In this document: one piece after another, positions 10,580 through 20,607 of the stretch
How positions within the stretch are numbered: the first letter of the stretch is position 1
Layout of the letters: each line of letters opens with the position of its first letter
NCBI GenBank assembly: GCA_039105265.1
Contig: JAPFFF010000056.1
Span: 496,001 to 560,000 of the forward strand
Direction: 5' to 3'
Length of the DNA: 64,000 bases
Origin: Tritrichomonas musculus
Lineage: Eukaryota > Parabasalia > Tritrichomonadida > Tritrichomonadidae
Notes under the pieces: generated by a model
Databases searched by the model: none
What the model saw: the letters and a program-made list of their open reading frames with translations, nothing else
What the model was told of the DNA's origin: nothing
Translations under genes and position numbers: made by a program

Positions 10580-13015
10580 TTAAAAAATACCGTTGTTTTC
10601 ATAAGGATTCACAGGAGAAGTGTAGCTGCTCTGTTGTTGCTGCTGCTGATTCTGTGCCTGGTTGAATGGCTGGTAGGTCATCTGCTTCGGCTGCGGCTCC
10701 TGCTGACTCTGACTCTGGTTCTCGACTGTTCTGAACACGTCGAGCGAGCTTGAGTTCTGCGCTCTCTGCGGCTGGTTGAAAATGTCAAAGGAGCTGTTGT
10801 GCTGCATTTGGAGCTGCTGATTCTGGAAGCTGGCCGCCGAGCTTGTCTTCTTCACCTGGCCGGGCTGCATTGTGAACTGGAAATTCCTGCTCTGCGCCTG
10901 ATTTCTCGCCTGGCTCTGCGGCTGCCCGCTCGAGATGAAGGGCGCGTTTTCAGTGCTCTGGCTCAGGTACGGATTCCCCTGATTCTGATTCTGCTGCGAA
11001 GGAAGAGGCGCAACAAATGGATCGAAGTTTGGCTGCTGGAACGAAGAAGACTGGCCTTTGTTGCTGTAAGGATTTGGCGGCTTCTGGGCTGAAGATGAAG
11101 GGGAAGCGTTAAATGTGCCACTTGGATTTTGCTGCGTTTGAGAATTAATTTGATTGGATATTGGATTTTGATGATGAGTGCTGTTATCATTTGCTAGGTT
11201 GAGGGTGGTATTCAAAAAGTTTAATTGCATGCTTTGAACGGCTTCGTTGCTCTCATCGTCATCGTCTTCTTCTTCCTCGAGTATATCGCCAAGTTTCTTT
11301 TCGGTGGAAGCTGGCATTGGAACGACGTACTTTGAGGCAGACTCGAAGTCAGCATTGGATATTTTGTATTGCTTGCTGATCTTTTGTAATGCATTCTGAA
11401 CAAATAATATCATTCGAGCATGCGTAAGAGGAGACACTTTCGAATTGGAAATGATGAGTAATGACATTTGTAGAGTCGTTGTGAAGAGCAATTCAACAGG
11501 AACATCGCAAAGTTGAACAAGATCTGCTAATCCATCAGCAAGCTTTGGCCATCGTAACCTCAACCAAACACCTTTTAGGACTGGAAATGCTGTTTCAGCA
11601 ATATATTCAGAACCTGTCTTTGTCATTGCTAGTGTAATAAGATTAACAACTAATATGACAACATCAGGTATTTGCGATACTTCGGCAAGCTTTAAAAGAT
11701 TTGGAACTGTATCAGATTTGATATAATCAACTTTCATGATATTCAATAAGATTGGAATTGTCTGAAGGGCGCTCATAATTATATTTAAATCGCTTGATTT
11801 CAGGCAACTGAAAACAATTGGAAAGATAAGCTCTTCATGATATTCAGATGGAACTCTTTTGATGAGCATTCCAAGATAATCAAGTAAAAGAGCACTCACT
11901 TTTGGATTATCAAATTGGGTCAAAACAGGTTTAATTGGCCGAAGAACGTTTTCAACATATTCACGCTCGTTGTATTTTGTTATGCATTTAAAAAAAATTG
12001 GTACAAGTGCATATGAAAAACGAAGATCTTTTCTAACATAAAAAATAAAAATGGGCATAAATTTTTGTTTGATTATTCTGTCGGAAAACACATTAATTGA
12101 TGACTTTAATCCTTTGAAAAAATTGAACAGATCTCGATCGCTTTTTTCTCTTATTATTTCAATATATTGGAATATTTTAGCAACCAAAGATGAAAAGGCG
12201 TCATCAGCAGTGATTGAATCAAAATTTGGTCGAGATGCTGGATCATTTGTAACACAATTTGTAATCAAATCTCGAAATTCTTCAGGAACTGAATTGCAGA
12301 GTTCAAGCGGCCCTTTTATATCAACATTTGCAGAGGAAGATGTTTTTGAAGGAGTTTGTCCAGTGAAAATATAAATACTTAATAAACCAAACATGTATAT
12401 CTCTGAGCGTGAAGTGAAATTTTCTCCTCTAACAACTTCTGGTGCAGACCAATTACATGGAACATGGAAAATAGATCCAGGCGCAAATGGAATAAAAGGA
12501 TCAGTTATTCTTGATAAATCTGTCTGAATTGGTGATGAATGAATAAACATACCAAGTTTTAATGTAAAATGACTATTTAAAAAAATGTTTTCAGGGTAAA
12601 TACCCATGAATGCATTATGGAGAACGTCATGAACATATCGCATTGTGATTGAAATTTGTTGAGCAATATAAATTGATTCATCTCGAGTGTATTTATTATT
12701 ACCAGAAAGAGTTAAATTTGTTTCGATTTGCTCAGATGAAAATCCAATTTTCTTTTTTGCTGATTGAACTTCAATTACTTTTAAAATATTCAAATGCTGT
12801 ATTTTTTGTTGATTTTGCAGAGCTTCCATCAAAAATTGAATATAATGTCTACGGTTTTTCTTATTTCTTTCTCTTTCTTTCATAATGGCATAATCAATAA
12901 TCCAAAGTGAAACTGGACGATTTGTTGATTTATGTATTGCCTTTGAAACCTTCCATATGCCAAAATCAAAATGAGGTGTAATATTGGAGTAATTAAGTGA
13001 AAGTGCTATTCCCAT
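10580..13015 (-). CDS. SCY1-like (SCYL2-type) pseudokinase with HEAT repeats
   Basis: 811-aa protein. Residues about 12-290 form a protein-kinase fold without the usual catalytic residues: the HRD position reads as a YPEN segment and no DFG is seen, while the APE-like segment (WSAPEVV) remains. Residues about 295-570 are helical and match the HEAT-repeat region of SCY1-like proteins. An acidic run (EEEEDDDDES) follows, then a Gln/Asn/Ser-rich disordered tail of about 200 residues with a DPF motif, a known ligand for clathrin-adaptor appendages. SCYL2 (CVAK104) acts in clathrin-coated vesicle traffic between Golgi, endosomes and plasma membrane, and a similar role is likely here. The GC content of the tail-encoding 3' end (10600-11100) is far above that of the kinase-encoding 5' end. 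AAAAAGTT lies 44 bp upstream on the gene strand. Confidence 0.85.
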   Translation of the reverse strand: MGIALSLNYSNITPHFDFGIWKVSKAIHKSTNRPVSLWIIDYAIMKERERNKKNRRHYIQFLMEALQNQQKIQHLNILKVIEVQSAKKKIGFSSEQIETNLTLSGNNKYTRDESIYIAQQISITMRYVHDVLHNAFMGIYPENIFLNSHFTLKLGMFIHSSPIQTDLSRITDPFIPFAPGSIFHVPCNWSAPEVVRGENFTSRSEIYMFGLLSIYIFTGQTPSKTSSSANVDIKGPLELCNSVPEEFRDLITNCVTNDPASRPNFDSITADDAFSSLVAKIFQYIEIIREKSDRDLFNFFKGLKSSINVFSDRIIKQKFMPIFIFYVRKDLRFSYALVPIFFKCITKYNEREYVENVLRPIKPVLTQFDNPKVSALLLDYLGMLIKRVPSEYHEELIFPIVFSCLKSSDLNIIMSALQTIPILLNIMKVDYIKSDTVPNLLKLAEVSQIPDVVILVVNLITLAMTKTGSEYIAETAFPVLKGVWLRLRWPKLADGLADLVQLCDVPVELLFTTTLQMSLLIISNSKVSPLTHARMILFVQNALQKISKQYKISNADFESASKYVVPMPASTEKKLGDILEEEEDDDDESNEAVQSMQLNFLNTTLNLANDNSTHHQNPISNQINSQTQQNPSGTFNASPSSSAQKPPNPYSNKGQSSSFQQPNFDPFVAPLPSQQNQNQGNPYLSQSTENAPFISSGQPQSQARNQAQSRNFQFTMQPGQVKKTSSAASFQNQQLQMQHNSSFDIFNQPQRAQNSSSLDVFRTVENQSQSQQEPQPKQMTYQPFNQAQNQQQQQQSSYTSPVNPYENNGIF

Positions 13016-13058
13016 TTTAACTAACCAAATAACACCAGAAAAATATTTAAATGATTTA

Positions 13059-13066
13059 AACTTTTT
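13059..13066 (-). promoter_or_regulatory. AAAAAGTT upstream motif of the SCYL2-like gene
   Basis: On the gene strand this reads AAAAAGTT, about 44 bases before the start codon. No Inr-like TCAYW was found between it and the ATG. Confidence 0.35.
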
Positions 13067-13567
13067 CTTTTTGTTTATCTCTTAAAAAATATCGATAAAA
13101 AATAAATACTGGGAGCTAATATATCATTAAATATTTGAATTTTGTATTTATTTGATTTCTTTATATTTTTTAGTTATTGTTCATATAAATATAATTAAAA
13201 AATTTTCTTATTAAAATACTTAAAGTGCTTGCCAAAAAGATAATCCACCTCTTATAAAAAGTTTAACTTTTTGAAAACATTTCAATGAAATCTCGTTGGT
13301 AAGTGGATGATCGTTTTTGAAACCACTTTATATGCATATATATTTCAACTTGGTTGTAAAAATCGTGTATCAAATCCCCAAACTTTTTTTGACCTTTCGA
13401 CCGTTTATTCCTTGAAATGTGAAATAAAATTATTAAAAAGTTTCAGGTGCGATAAGTATTCCCCATCGTTTTTTTTTTTTTTTTTTTTTTTTGAAAAAGT
13501 GTAGAAATACAAGAATATTTTTTCATACTTTCTTCGTATCTGATCAGATAAACTTTTTGGGTTAATT
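13067..13567. other. AT-rich intergenic interval, no gene
   Basis: No supported gene. A poly(T) run of about 22 lies near 13471-13492. A 65-codon frame crossing it has no recognisable features. Confidence 0.5.
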
Positions 13568-13815
13568 TTAAGGTACAAATCCAGTACGTTATTTTTTGAA
13601 CAGGAGAACGTTTATTATTTGAATAGTTTCATGTCTCTGAAAAAGTTTAAATTGACAAGGTTTGTTTTTGACAAATATTTTACAATTTAAATAAATATAA
13701 TGATATGTTATATGAAATTGATGAAAACAATCGTTTTTTATTTAACATGTCATTTTATTCTTTGAGAATGTCAAAAAAAATTGTGGTTACTAAACGTACT
13801 GGATTTGTACCTTAA
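13568..13815. mobile_element. MITE of 240 bp flanked by TTAA
   Basis: The ends read TTAA-GGTACAAATCCAGTACG at 13568 and the exact reverse complement, ending ACC-TTAA at 13815: a 19-bp perfect inverted repeat bordered by TTAA on both sides. A TTAA target duplication is typical of piggyBac-type elements. No coding capacity, so it is non-autonomous. Confidence 0.75.
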
Positions 13816-13827
13816 AGTATAGTATAG

Positions 13828-16800
13828 TCGGTTTGGGACGAGAACGTCGGTTTGGAAAGGAGAACACTTAACTTTTATAAAAATAAATTTTATAAATTGA
13901 ATTAAAAATAATCGTTTTTATATTTATTTTCGCTTATTTCTTCATGAATAAACATTTTTAGATCATCATACTTTATAAATATTATTTATATTTAATATTA
14001 TATTCATATAAATAGTTAATTCAAAAATAGCTCAAAATATGTTAATTATATCTGATGTTGAAAAATACAATTTCATAAAAAAAAAACTTAATAATAAACT
14101 TTATTACATGATGTATATTGATATATTTTAATTATAATTAATTCATTACTACTCAATGCAATTTTATTCGTGCTTTTAATATGATTTCAAAATCATCGAT
14201 TTCTTGACGAATATCAAATTTTTAACCTTTATTTTGTTTTGTCATATAAGAAACAAAATGTAGAAAATAATACTGCATTAAGATTATTAATTTTTTGTTT
14301 GGCTGTGTTTTTTCGAATATTTTATATTTTTGGCGGGATTTTAAAAAAGTGGTGTTAAAATCAAGAATAATAAGATTATATGGAAATTATATTAAAATAT
14401 TGATATATTGTCAAATATTGATGATGAATCAAAATTGGTTTGATCGCTTTTGCATTCGTTTTAATGAAAAAGAGCTTTTCTAAAAAAAATGATATTTCAA
14501 ATTTTTCAGCACCAATCCTTGAATGAACATGAAACTAAATCGTTATAACAATGAGCAACTATTATGTAGCATAAATGAAGACTTTTATCATTCGAAATCA
14601 GTTCATGAAAACATTTTTCCAATCATTGAACATTTGTATAAAATATGCAATAGATATCAGTTTAATGTATGAACCATAAGATATTACAAAAAACTAATAA
14701 TTTTATTTTATTTATTTAACTTTCATCAAGTTTTGTTAAAGAAAAAAATTGATTTTTCCAATATTTTCAACTTATTAAAACATTTTTGAATGAATCAAAA
14801 AATAAACTCTAGCTGTATTAATACTAGATAGCTCTAAATGTGATAATCGCGTTCTGATTAACGAATATTAACTGAAATAGAAGAACAACGTTAATACTTT
14901 TATTTCAATTTTTAACCTAAAATTTGATATAATTTTATACTATTATGTTTTGCTCAAATACAATAGTTATTATTATTATTATTTTATTTTGAATGAGTAT
15001 AATATTATTTTCCTTTTTTAAAAAGATTTTATTCGTTTATTACAAAGAAAATGCTACCATTTTAAGACCAATTTAAATTTATATAAATAAATCAAATATA
15101 GTTGGTGGACATAATTCTGTTTTGGAGACATAATTATGTTTTCACATCATTTCTATATATTCAAATTGGACTTTTAAAAAAACAATTGTAGAACAATTAA
15201 TATCATATTGGATACATTCTATTCCCCGATTTTCATTCACTTTTATCAAACTAAATTTGATCATAAATATGATATCGAATTTTTAATTTCTGAATATTTT
15301 TTTATTATTTGAAAAAAATCATAATTTACTTTTCATCTATAATTAAAATGTATCATTATTATTTATTGAAATAAAATAGATAATTAGAAAAAATGGTTTC
15401 ATTTTCATTTCACTACTCAAAAAACTCATTTCATATCACATTTCATGCTTTTTCCATAAAAAAAAAGGTTGTTTTAATTTGCTCTAACATAGTTATTATT
15501 TTAGAATATAATGTATATATTATATTTTAGAAAAAATTTATTGAAATAATAATTATATAAAAAGAAAAAGAGTTTTCAAAGTATGACAAAAATCATTCAT
15601 ACAAAATTACTAATTTTGAAAAATGAGTTTATTTTATTTCAAATTAGATGCAGTATTAATCATCTATATGATGTATATAATATATTAAATATAATAATAT
15701 GGTTGAAAAAGAATCAATCTTGGAAAAATTTCATTTTTCTTTTTTTCATTCAAAATCATTCATAAATCACTCATGCATAATTGATATGATTTCAGAATTA
15801 CATTATTTGATAACACATACAATGAAATATATTATTAATCCTCTAAAAATCATTGTTGCCCATCAAGATTTCAGGTTTTTCTAAGAAATATACAAATTTC
15901 ACTTTTTTATTTTTTCTATTATTATAGCATTAAAAATAGCAATTAATCAATAAATATTAGGTAAGTATAGAAGAACTATTAAAATAATGAAAATAATTTC
16001 TCAATGTCTAAAATTGAAAGTCTTTTTAAGGTATTTCAGAAGTTACTCTTTTTCATTAAGGTAATAGATCTTGATTAGAACCGCCAATTTTATTCTTTCA
16101 ATATCATTATACTATATGCATTATATCAAATATTTAAATAAAAATTTAAAAGTTTTTATTTTTTATTGGAAAAAAACAAAAAAGTGATATGATTTTTAAC
16201 AATATTTTGTGCATCAAAATTTTCTTATATGAAAGTTTTTAGATATCAATTATCTGACAAAATTATATCATTACTGATTATGAATTAATGATATTATTAT
16301 TAAATCCCAAGTTTCAATTATTGAGAATAAAATAAGCATTTTGACTTTTTTTACATTAATGGCAAAATTTCATATAAATCACAAATATAATAGCTCATTT
16401 AATTAAATAATGATGTACATAAAATGCATTAATAAAGCATATAATATTATCAAATTATCTTTAAAAAGTATTGAGAAAAATGTGTTTTATTTTTGTGTAC
16501 CATTCAAAAAGTTGAGCAAACATGATTATGTCCCAAAAACATAATTATGTCCACCAACTATATTTGCAAATATCCTCAACCAAATTCAATTATAAATAAA
16601 TTATTGTAAAATATGATTTGAATTCTTTCTAAATATGTTGATGTCATGAGCACATAATTTATTTTCAATATCAGATATAATTAACATATTTTGAGCTATT
16701 TTTGAATTAACTATTTATATGAATATAATATTAAATATAAATAATATTTATAAAGTATGATGATCTAAAAATGTTTATTCATGAAGAAATAAGCGAAAAT

Positions 16801-16901
16801 AAATATGAAAACGATTATTTTTTATTCAATTTATAAAATTTTATTTTTAAAAAAGTTAAGTGTTCTCCTTTCCAAACCGACGTTCTCGTCCCAAACCGAC
16901 T
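13828..16901. mobile_element. Long-inverted-repeat element, interrupted by a nested element
   Basis: Inverted repeats of about 238 bp (13828-14065 and 16664-16901) differ at few positions. They begin GTCGGTTTGGGACGAGAACG, which contains an internal repeat of GTCGGTTTGG. About 1.13 kb of non-coding, AT-rich interior remains once the nested 1462-bp element at 15099-16560 is set aside. The target duplication is unclear, because the outer flanks TAGTATA and TAGTAGA are themselves similar in inverted orientation. Superfamily not assigned; it could be a foldback element or a Mutator-like non-autonomous element. Confidence 0.8.
15097..16562. mobile_element. 1462-bp TA-flanked DNA transposon, copy 1 (non-autonomous)
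   Basis: The element runs from 15099 to 16560 and is flanked by TA on each side. The ends are TAGTTGGTGGACATAAT and its reverse complement, with the related sequence ACATAATTATGT repeated just inside. It is about 98% identical by eye to 40219-41680 and has the same length. TA flanks and the TAGT... ends fit the Tc1/mariner superfamily. No transposase was recognised; the 61-codon frame at 15699-15884, also present in copy 2, is conserved only because the whole element is. Nested in the long-inverted-repeat element. Confidence 0.88.
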
Positions 16902-16909
16902 CTACTAGA

Positions 16910-17208
16910 GTTTTACTTTTGTGAGGAGACTTCAAAAAGTGGGAAATCTTCAGAAAAAATAATCTTATATAAATGCTGGATAAAATAAAAACTTTTTATA
17001 TTTTTACATAATTTTTCCCGAGGCTACATACCGCCTAGCGGGCGTTGAGCGAGGCTGAGCGAAGCGAAGCCGAGTCGAGACCCTGCGGCTGGCGGTAAGA
17101 ATCGGTAAAAATTTTATAACCTATAAAGTTTTTTTTTTTTTGCATTTTATTTAGATTATTTTTTCTGAGGGTTTTCCACTTTTTGAAATCTCCTCACAAA
17201 AGTACAAC
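16910..17208. mobile_element. MITE with 56-bp inverted repeats and a GC-rich core
   Basis: The arms at 16910-16965 and 17153-17208 pair over about 56 bp with a few mismatches (GTTTTACTTTTGTGAGGAGA against GTTGTACTTTTGTGAGGAGA). The centre, about 17010-17095, is strikingly GC-rich for this genome and is built from short repeats of the kind GAGCGAGGCTGAGCGAAGCG. It has no coding capacity. The core could fold strongly as RNA or DNA, but no tRNA or snRNA signature was recognised. Confidence 0.7.
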
Positions 17209-17763
17209 TGTTCTAAAAATAATCCAGCTTTTTTAATTAATAAACATCTTTTTAGGTAAAGTTGATTAAAAAAAATGAACAAAAGTGTTGATCAACACTT
17301 TTTATGTAAATAAAAACGCAATTGCGTTTTTTCAAAAAGTTTGATCAATTGGTCAATTTTCAATCATTATTCAATTGATATGGAACCATCCCTTATCCTT
17401 TACGCTTATTTTAAAGAGTTATTTTGAATAATAAAAACTTATTTCAATCCAATTGATTTTGGATTGATAATTTAATTTAAGATCCGATTTTTCTATCATT
17501 AATTGAATTTTAAATGAAAAGGAAATCATTACGCGAAATGACATCATTCATTCTAAATCAAAATTATATTCAAAATTTGAAATAAATTATTTGATATGTT
17601 GACATTATGAAAAGCATAAATATCTTTAAAAAGGCAAATAAAAAAAATATACTTTAAATGTTTTATCATTTATTTAATTTTAATAATTAATTTAATATAT
17701 TTTAATATATATTAAATTAGCTGAAAATAAGATATTTTAGATATTATAATTTAACAAACTTTG
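17209..17763. other. Intergenic interval upstream of the glycine-rich surface gene
   Basis: No gene. Includes GTGTTGATCAACACTTTTT, a short palindrome, near 17283. No Inr-like site lies close to the downstream ATG. Confidence 0.5.
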
Positions 17764-20334
17764 ATGTTTCAATTTTTTTTTGTTTATATCATTTTTTTAT
17801 TAATGCTCTTACTTGCACTAATATCTTATAAAAATTTTTCCTATTTAGGTAAAGAAGAAGAATTTACATTGACAGCTGGCCAGTATACTATTCACTGTTA
17901 TGGCGCTCAAGGAGGATCTTCATTTAAAGGTGGAAATTATGGTGCTCGTGGCGGTTATGGAGCTCATGTATACGGAACATTGACAGTTTATGGAAGCGGC
18001 ACAAAATTCTATGCTAATGTTGGAGGAAAAGGATCATCAGATAAAGTCGGCCCCTCACCTGGTGGATTTAACGGCGGAGGATCTAGTGGGAAAGATACAG
18101 GAGGAAGCATATGGGGAGGAAAAAACGATGGATCCGGTGGAGGCGGAGGATCAACTGATATCAGAATATTAAATAATGAAATAGAAAGTCGTATAATTGT
18201 TGCTGCCGGTGGATCAGGAGCTGTTTATGGACAAAATGGAGCTGATGGTGGTGATGAAGTTGGACGATGGATCTCTATGAAATGGGAGGTTAAACCATCT
18301 GATGATACAACACAAACCAAAGGAAATGAACTTTTATACGGAGGCAACGGCGGATCCAGTGACTTTATTCCAGGTAGTGGAGCAGGTGGTGGATACATGG
18401 GAGGCCATGGCCGGGAAGGATCAACCAAAGGTATACATTATAATGCTGTTTCAGATGGAGGTTCCTCATTTATCTCAGGTTACCGAAGCTGTAAAACAGT
18501 CAATAGCATAGTTTTTGAAAATGCCAACATGATTGTTGGAGAAGAGAATACTGAAGATGGGCATATTGAAATCTTTTATGATTTTGTTTGCTCAAAAAAC
18601 TGTTACTCCTGCAAAGCAAATGAAACTTGCGATGTTTGTGTTGAAGGCTTCTCATTATACAATAATCAATGCTTATCAGAATGTCCACCTGGAACTGTTT
18701 CATTAAACCAAGTTTGCGTTAATTGTGAATCACCGTGTGGAACCTGCTCTCAATCAACAACGCACTGCGACAGCTGCCTTGATAACCTTAATTTGTATAA
18801 TAATGGATGCGTATCTGATTGCCCTCTTGGAACAGTTGCAGTTAATTTTGTATGCGAGAAATGCCAAGATCCATGCGAAACTTGCTCTGGAGAACCTGGT
18901 CGATGCAAGTCCTGCAAGAATGGTTTCTATCTCTACGATAATAAATGCTACGCAGACTGCTCTGAATTGAATAATGAGGCGAACGATGATTACTTTGGAA
19001 AGGACAACAACCAGAATCTTTGCCAAAAGTGTTCAAAAGATCATTGCATCAGTTGCTCAGCTGATTACTCAATCTGTGAAAAATGTTCAGAAACCTTCTA
19101 TTTAGATGAAGCCACAAACGAATGTATTATTAGGCCAACACAAACACCAATGGCTTCACCATCCAAATCTCCACTTGCAACGCCACAAGAAACGCCAACT
19201 GCAACTCCAATAGCGACACCAATTGCAACGCCACAGGAAACTCCAATAGCTACTCCAGTTGCTTCTCCAAAGCAAACATCATTACCTACAGATGAATCAG
19301 GCACAATCATTGTCTATCCACCGCAGTGCTCAAAAGATGGACGTTATGAAAAGATAGTTGATTACAACAAGCAAGTCTTGGTACAAATCAAAGTCTCCAA
19401 CTTTACTGGAATCACTTACGAGACGGATGGTGGTGCTATTCACGTTGTCAACGGTGGCCTCCAATGCGAGAAGATTTTCTTCAAAGACTGCAAGTCATTC
19501 AGCGGCGCGGGCGGTGCAATTTTCCTCGACAATACTTACCAATTCGACAACGAAATCACTCTCGATCACCTCGATTTCACACAATGCGAAGCTTCATACG
19601 GAGGAGCAGTCTACATCTACGCATCAGCTGCAGCCAACATAGTCAGTATCAAATATTGCACATTCACTGAAAATATCGCAACAGCTTCAAAATCAACTGA
19701 TCACAAGTTCGGTGGTGCTGCAATCTTCCTAACAGCGCGAAAAGCCAAGCTATATCGCAACAAATATGTCAGAAATAATGGGCCAGGTGGTTCGCTCAAG
19801 TTCTGCAACTCGTTCGACAGAGACGGTGAAAATAACGAGGTAAGAATGATGAAAAACGAGCAACAATCTGTTGTAATCTCCGAATGCTCATTCGAAATCA
19901 AGGAAGGATCAGACTGTAGCTTGTTCTATCTTCCTGGAAAGAAAGGCTCATCGGTTGAATTGAACAACTGCGAGTTTACTGGATCTTTGTCATCTGGATC
20001 TCATTATATTGATGGAAAGAGCGGTTCAAGTGATTGTTCAAAGCTTGTTGTAAAGAATTGTAAGTTCGCTGAAAATGAAAAGAAATCCTTCAATTTTGAT
20101 TCTGGTAAAAACTTCTTGCTTGTCGATTTGAATGAGCAAACTTTCAACTTTAAGAGCAGCAGCAATAAAATCAATATAAAGAAGAACTTTGGATCAATGA
20201 AAGTTATCTTGGCTGTTGCAGTTCCAGCTGTTGCTTTGTTTATTTTGTTCATCGTAATGGTTACTATCAAAAAGACCAGCCCAAAAGTTCTTGATGAAAG
20301 TCTAGTGTCTAATGAAGTTTTGGATCTTTTCTAA
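17764..20334 (+). CDS. Glycine-rich / cysteine-rich / beta-helix surface membrane protein
   Basis: 856-aa type I membrane protein; the ATG at 17764 is the likely start. Residues 1-22 are a signal peptide. Residues about 35-272 are a glycine-rich domain of the ALK/LTK type (GxYxIxCYGAQGGSS at the start, later GGGGGSTDIR and RIIVAAGGSG). Residues about 275-456 form furin-like cysteine repeats with regular CxxC pairs. Residues about 459-509 are a Thr/Pro/Ala linker with repeated ATPIATPxxTP units. Residues about 521-789 contain GGAI/GGAV steps and FxxC pairs typical of Pmp-like right-handed beta-helices. A membrane helix at about 812-834 precedes a 22-residue cytoplasmic tail. Trichomonads have families of Pmp-like and glycine-rich surface proteins; this combination suggests an adhesive ectodomain. 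Function is inferred from architecture only. Confidence 0.88.
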   Translation: MFQFFFVYIIFLLMLLLALISYKNFSYLGKEEEFTLTAGQYTIHCYGAQGGSSFKGGNYGARGGYGAHVYGTLTVYGSGTKFYANVGGKGSSDKVGPSPGGFNGGGSSGKDTGGSIWGGKNDGSGGGGGSTDIRILNNEIESRIIVAAGGSGAVYGQNGADGGDEVGRWISMKWEVKPSDDTTQTKGNELLYGGNGGSSDFIPGSGAGGGYMGGHGREGSTKGIHYNAVSDGGSSFISGYRSCKTVNSIVFENANMIVGEENTEDGHIEIFYDFVCSKNCYSCKANETCDVCVEGFSLYNNQCLSECPPGTVSLNQVCVNCESPCGTCSQSTTHCDSCLDNLNLYNNGCVSDCPLGTVAVNFVCEKCQDPCETCSGEPGRCKSCKNGFYLYDNKCYADCSELNNEANDDYFGKDNNQNLCQKCSKDHCISCSADYSICEKCSETFYLDEATNECIIRPTQTPMASPSKSPLATPQETPTATPIATPIATPQETPIATPVASPKQTSLPTDESGTIIVYPPQCSKDGRYEKIVDYNKQVLVQIKVSNFTGITYETDGGAIHVVNGGLQCEKIFFKDCKSFSGAGGAIFLDNTYQFDNEITLDHLDFTQCEASYGGAVYIYASAAANIVSIKYCTFTENIATASKSTDHKFGGAAIFLTARKAKLYRNKYVRNNGPGGSLKFCNSFDRDGENNEVRMMKNEQQSVVISECSFEIKEGSDCSLFYLPGKKGSSVELNNCEFTGSLSSGSHYIDGKSGSSDCSKLVVKNCKFAENEKKSFNFDSGKNFLLVDLNEQTFNFKSSSNKINIKKNFGSMKVILAVAVPAVALFILFIVMVTIKKTSPKVLDESLVSNEVLDLF

Positions 20335-20551
20335 ATTGATATGAAAAAATGGATTTGGCTCTATTAATACTATCTTATTGTTTTATAAATTATAAATATA
20401 TTTTCCTATTTTTTTTTCTATTTTTGTATTTATGATGATGTATAATATGGTTTACTCGTTTAAATGAATTTTATTTCATTCACCAGTTGTGCTTATCGGT
20501 ATAATTAATAAAAGATAAGCTTTTAAATAACGAGAATGTGGATATTTTTTT

Positions 20552-20559
20552 AACTTTTT
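20552..20559 (-). promoter_or_regulatory. Reverse-oriented AAAAAGTT before the 20608 gene
   Basis: AACTTTTT on the gene strand, 48 bases before the ATG at 20608. TCACA (about 20586-20590) fits the Inr consensus 20 bases before the ATG. Confidence 0.3.
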
Positions 20560-20607
20560 GATATTTTTTTGAAAATAGTAAACGGTCACAGTATTTCTTT
20601 ATTTAAA

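Noticed and set aside
13574-13590. Pol III B-box-like GGTACAAATCC
   Set aside because: It is the terminal repeat of the TTAA MITE, occurs inverted at the other end and has no tRNA fold.
15699-15884. 61-codon frame conserved in two places (also 40819-41004)
   Set aside because: The two copies belong to recently copied transposon DNA; conservation is no stronger than in the rest of the element, and the protein looks like low-complexity AT-rich translation.
17000-17100. GC-rich core as a tRNA or snRNA gene
   Set aside because: No cloverleaf, A/B box or snRNA signature; it lies between the arms of a MITE.
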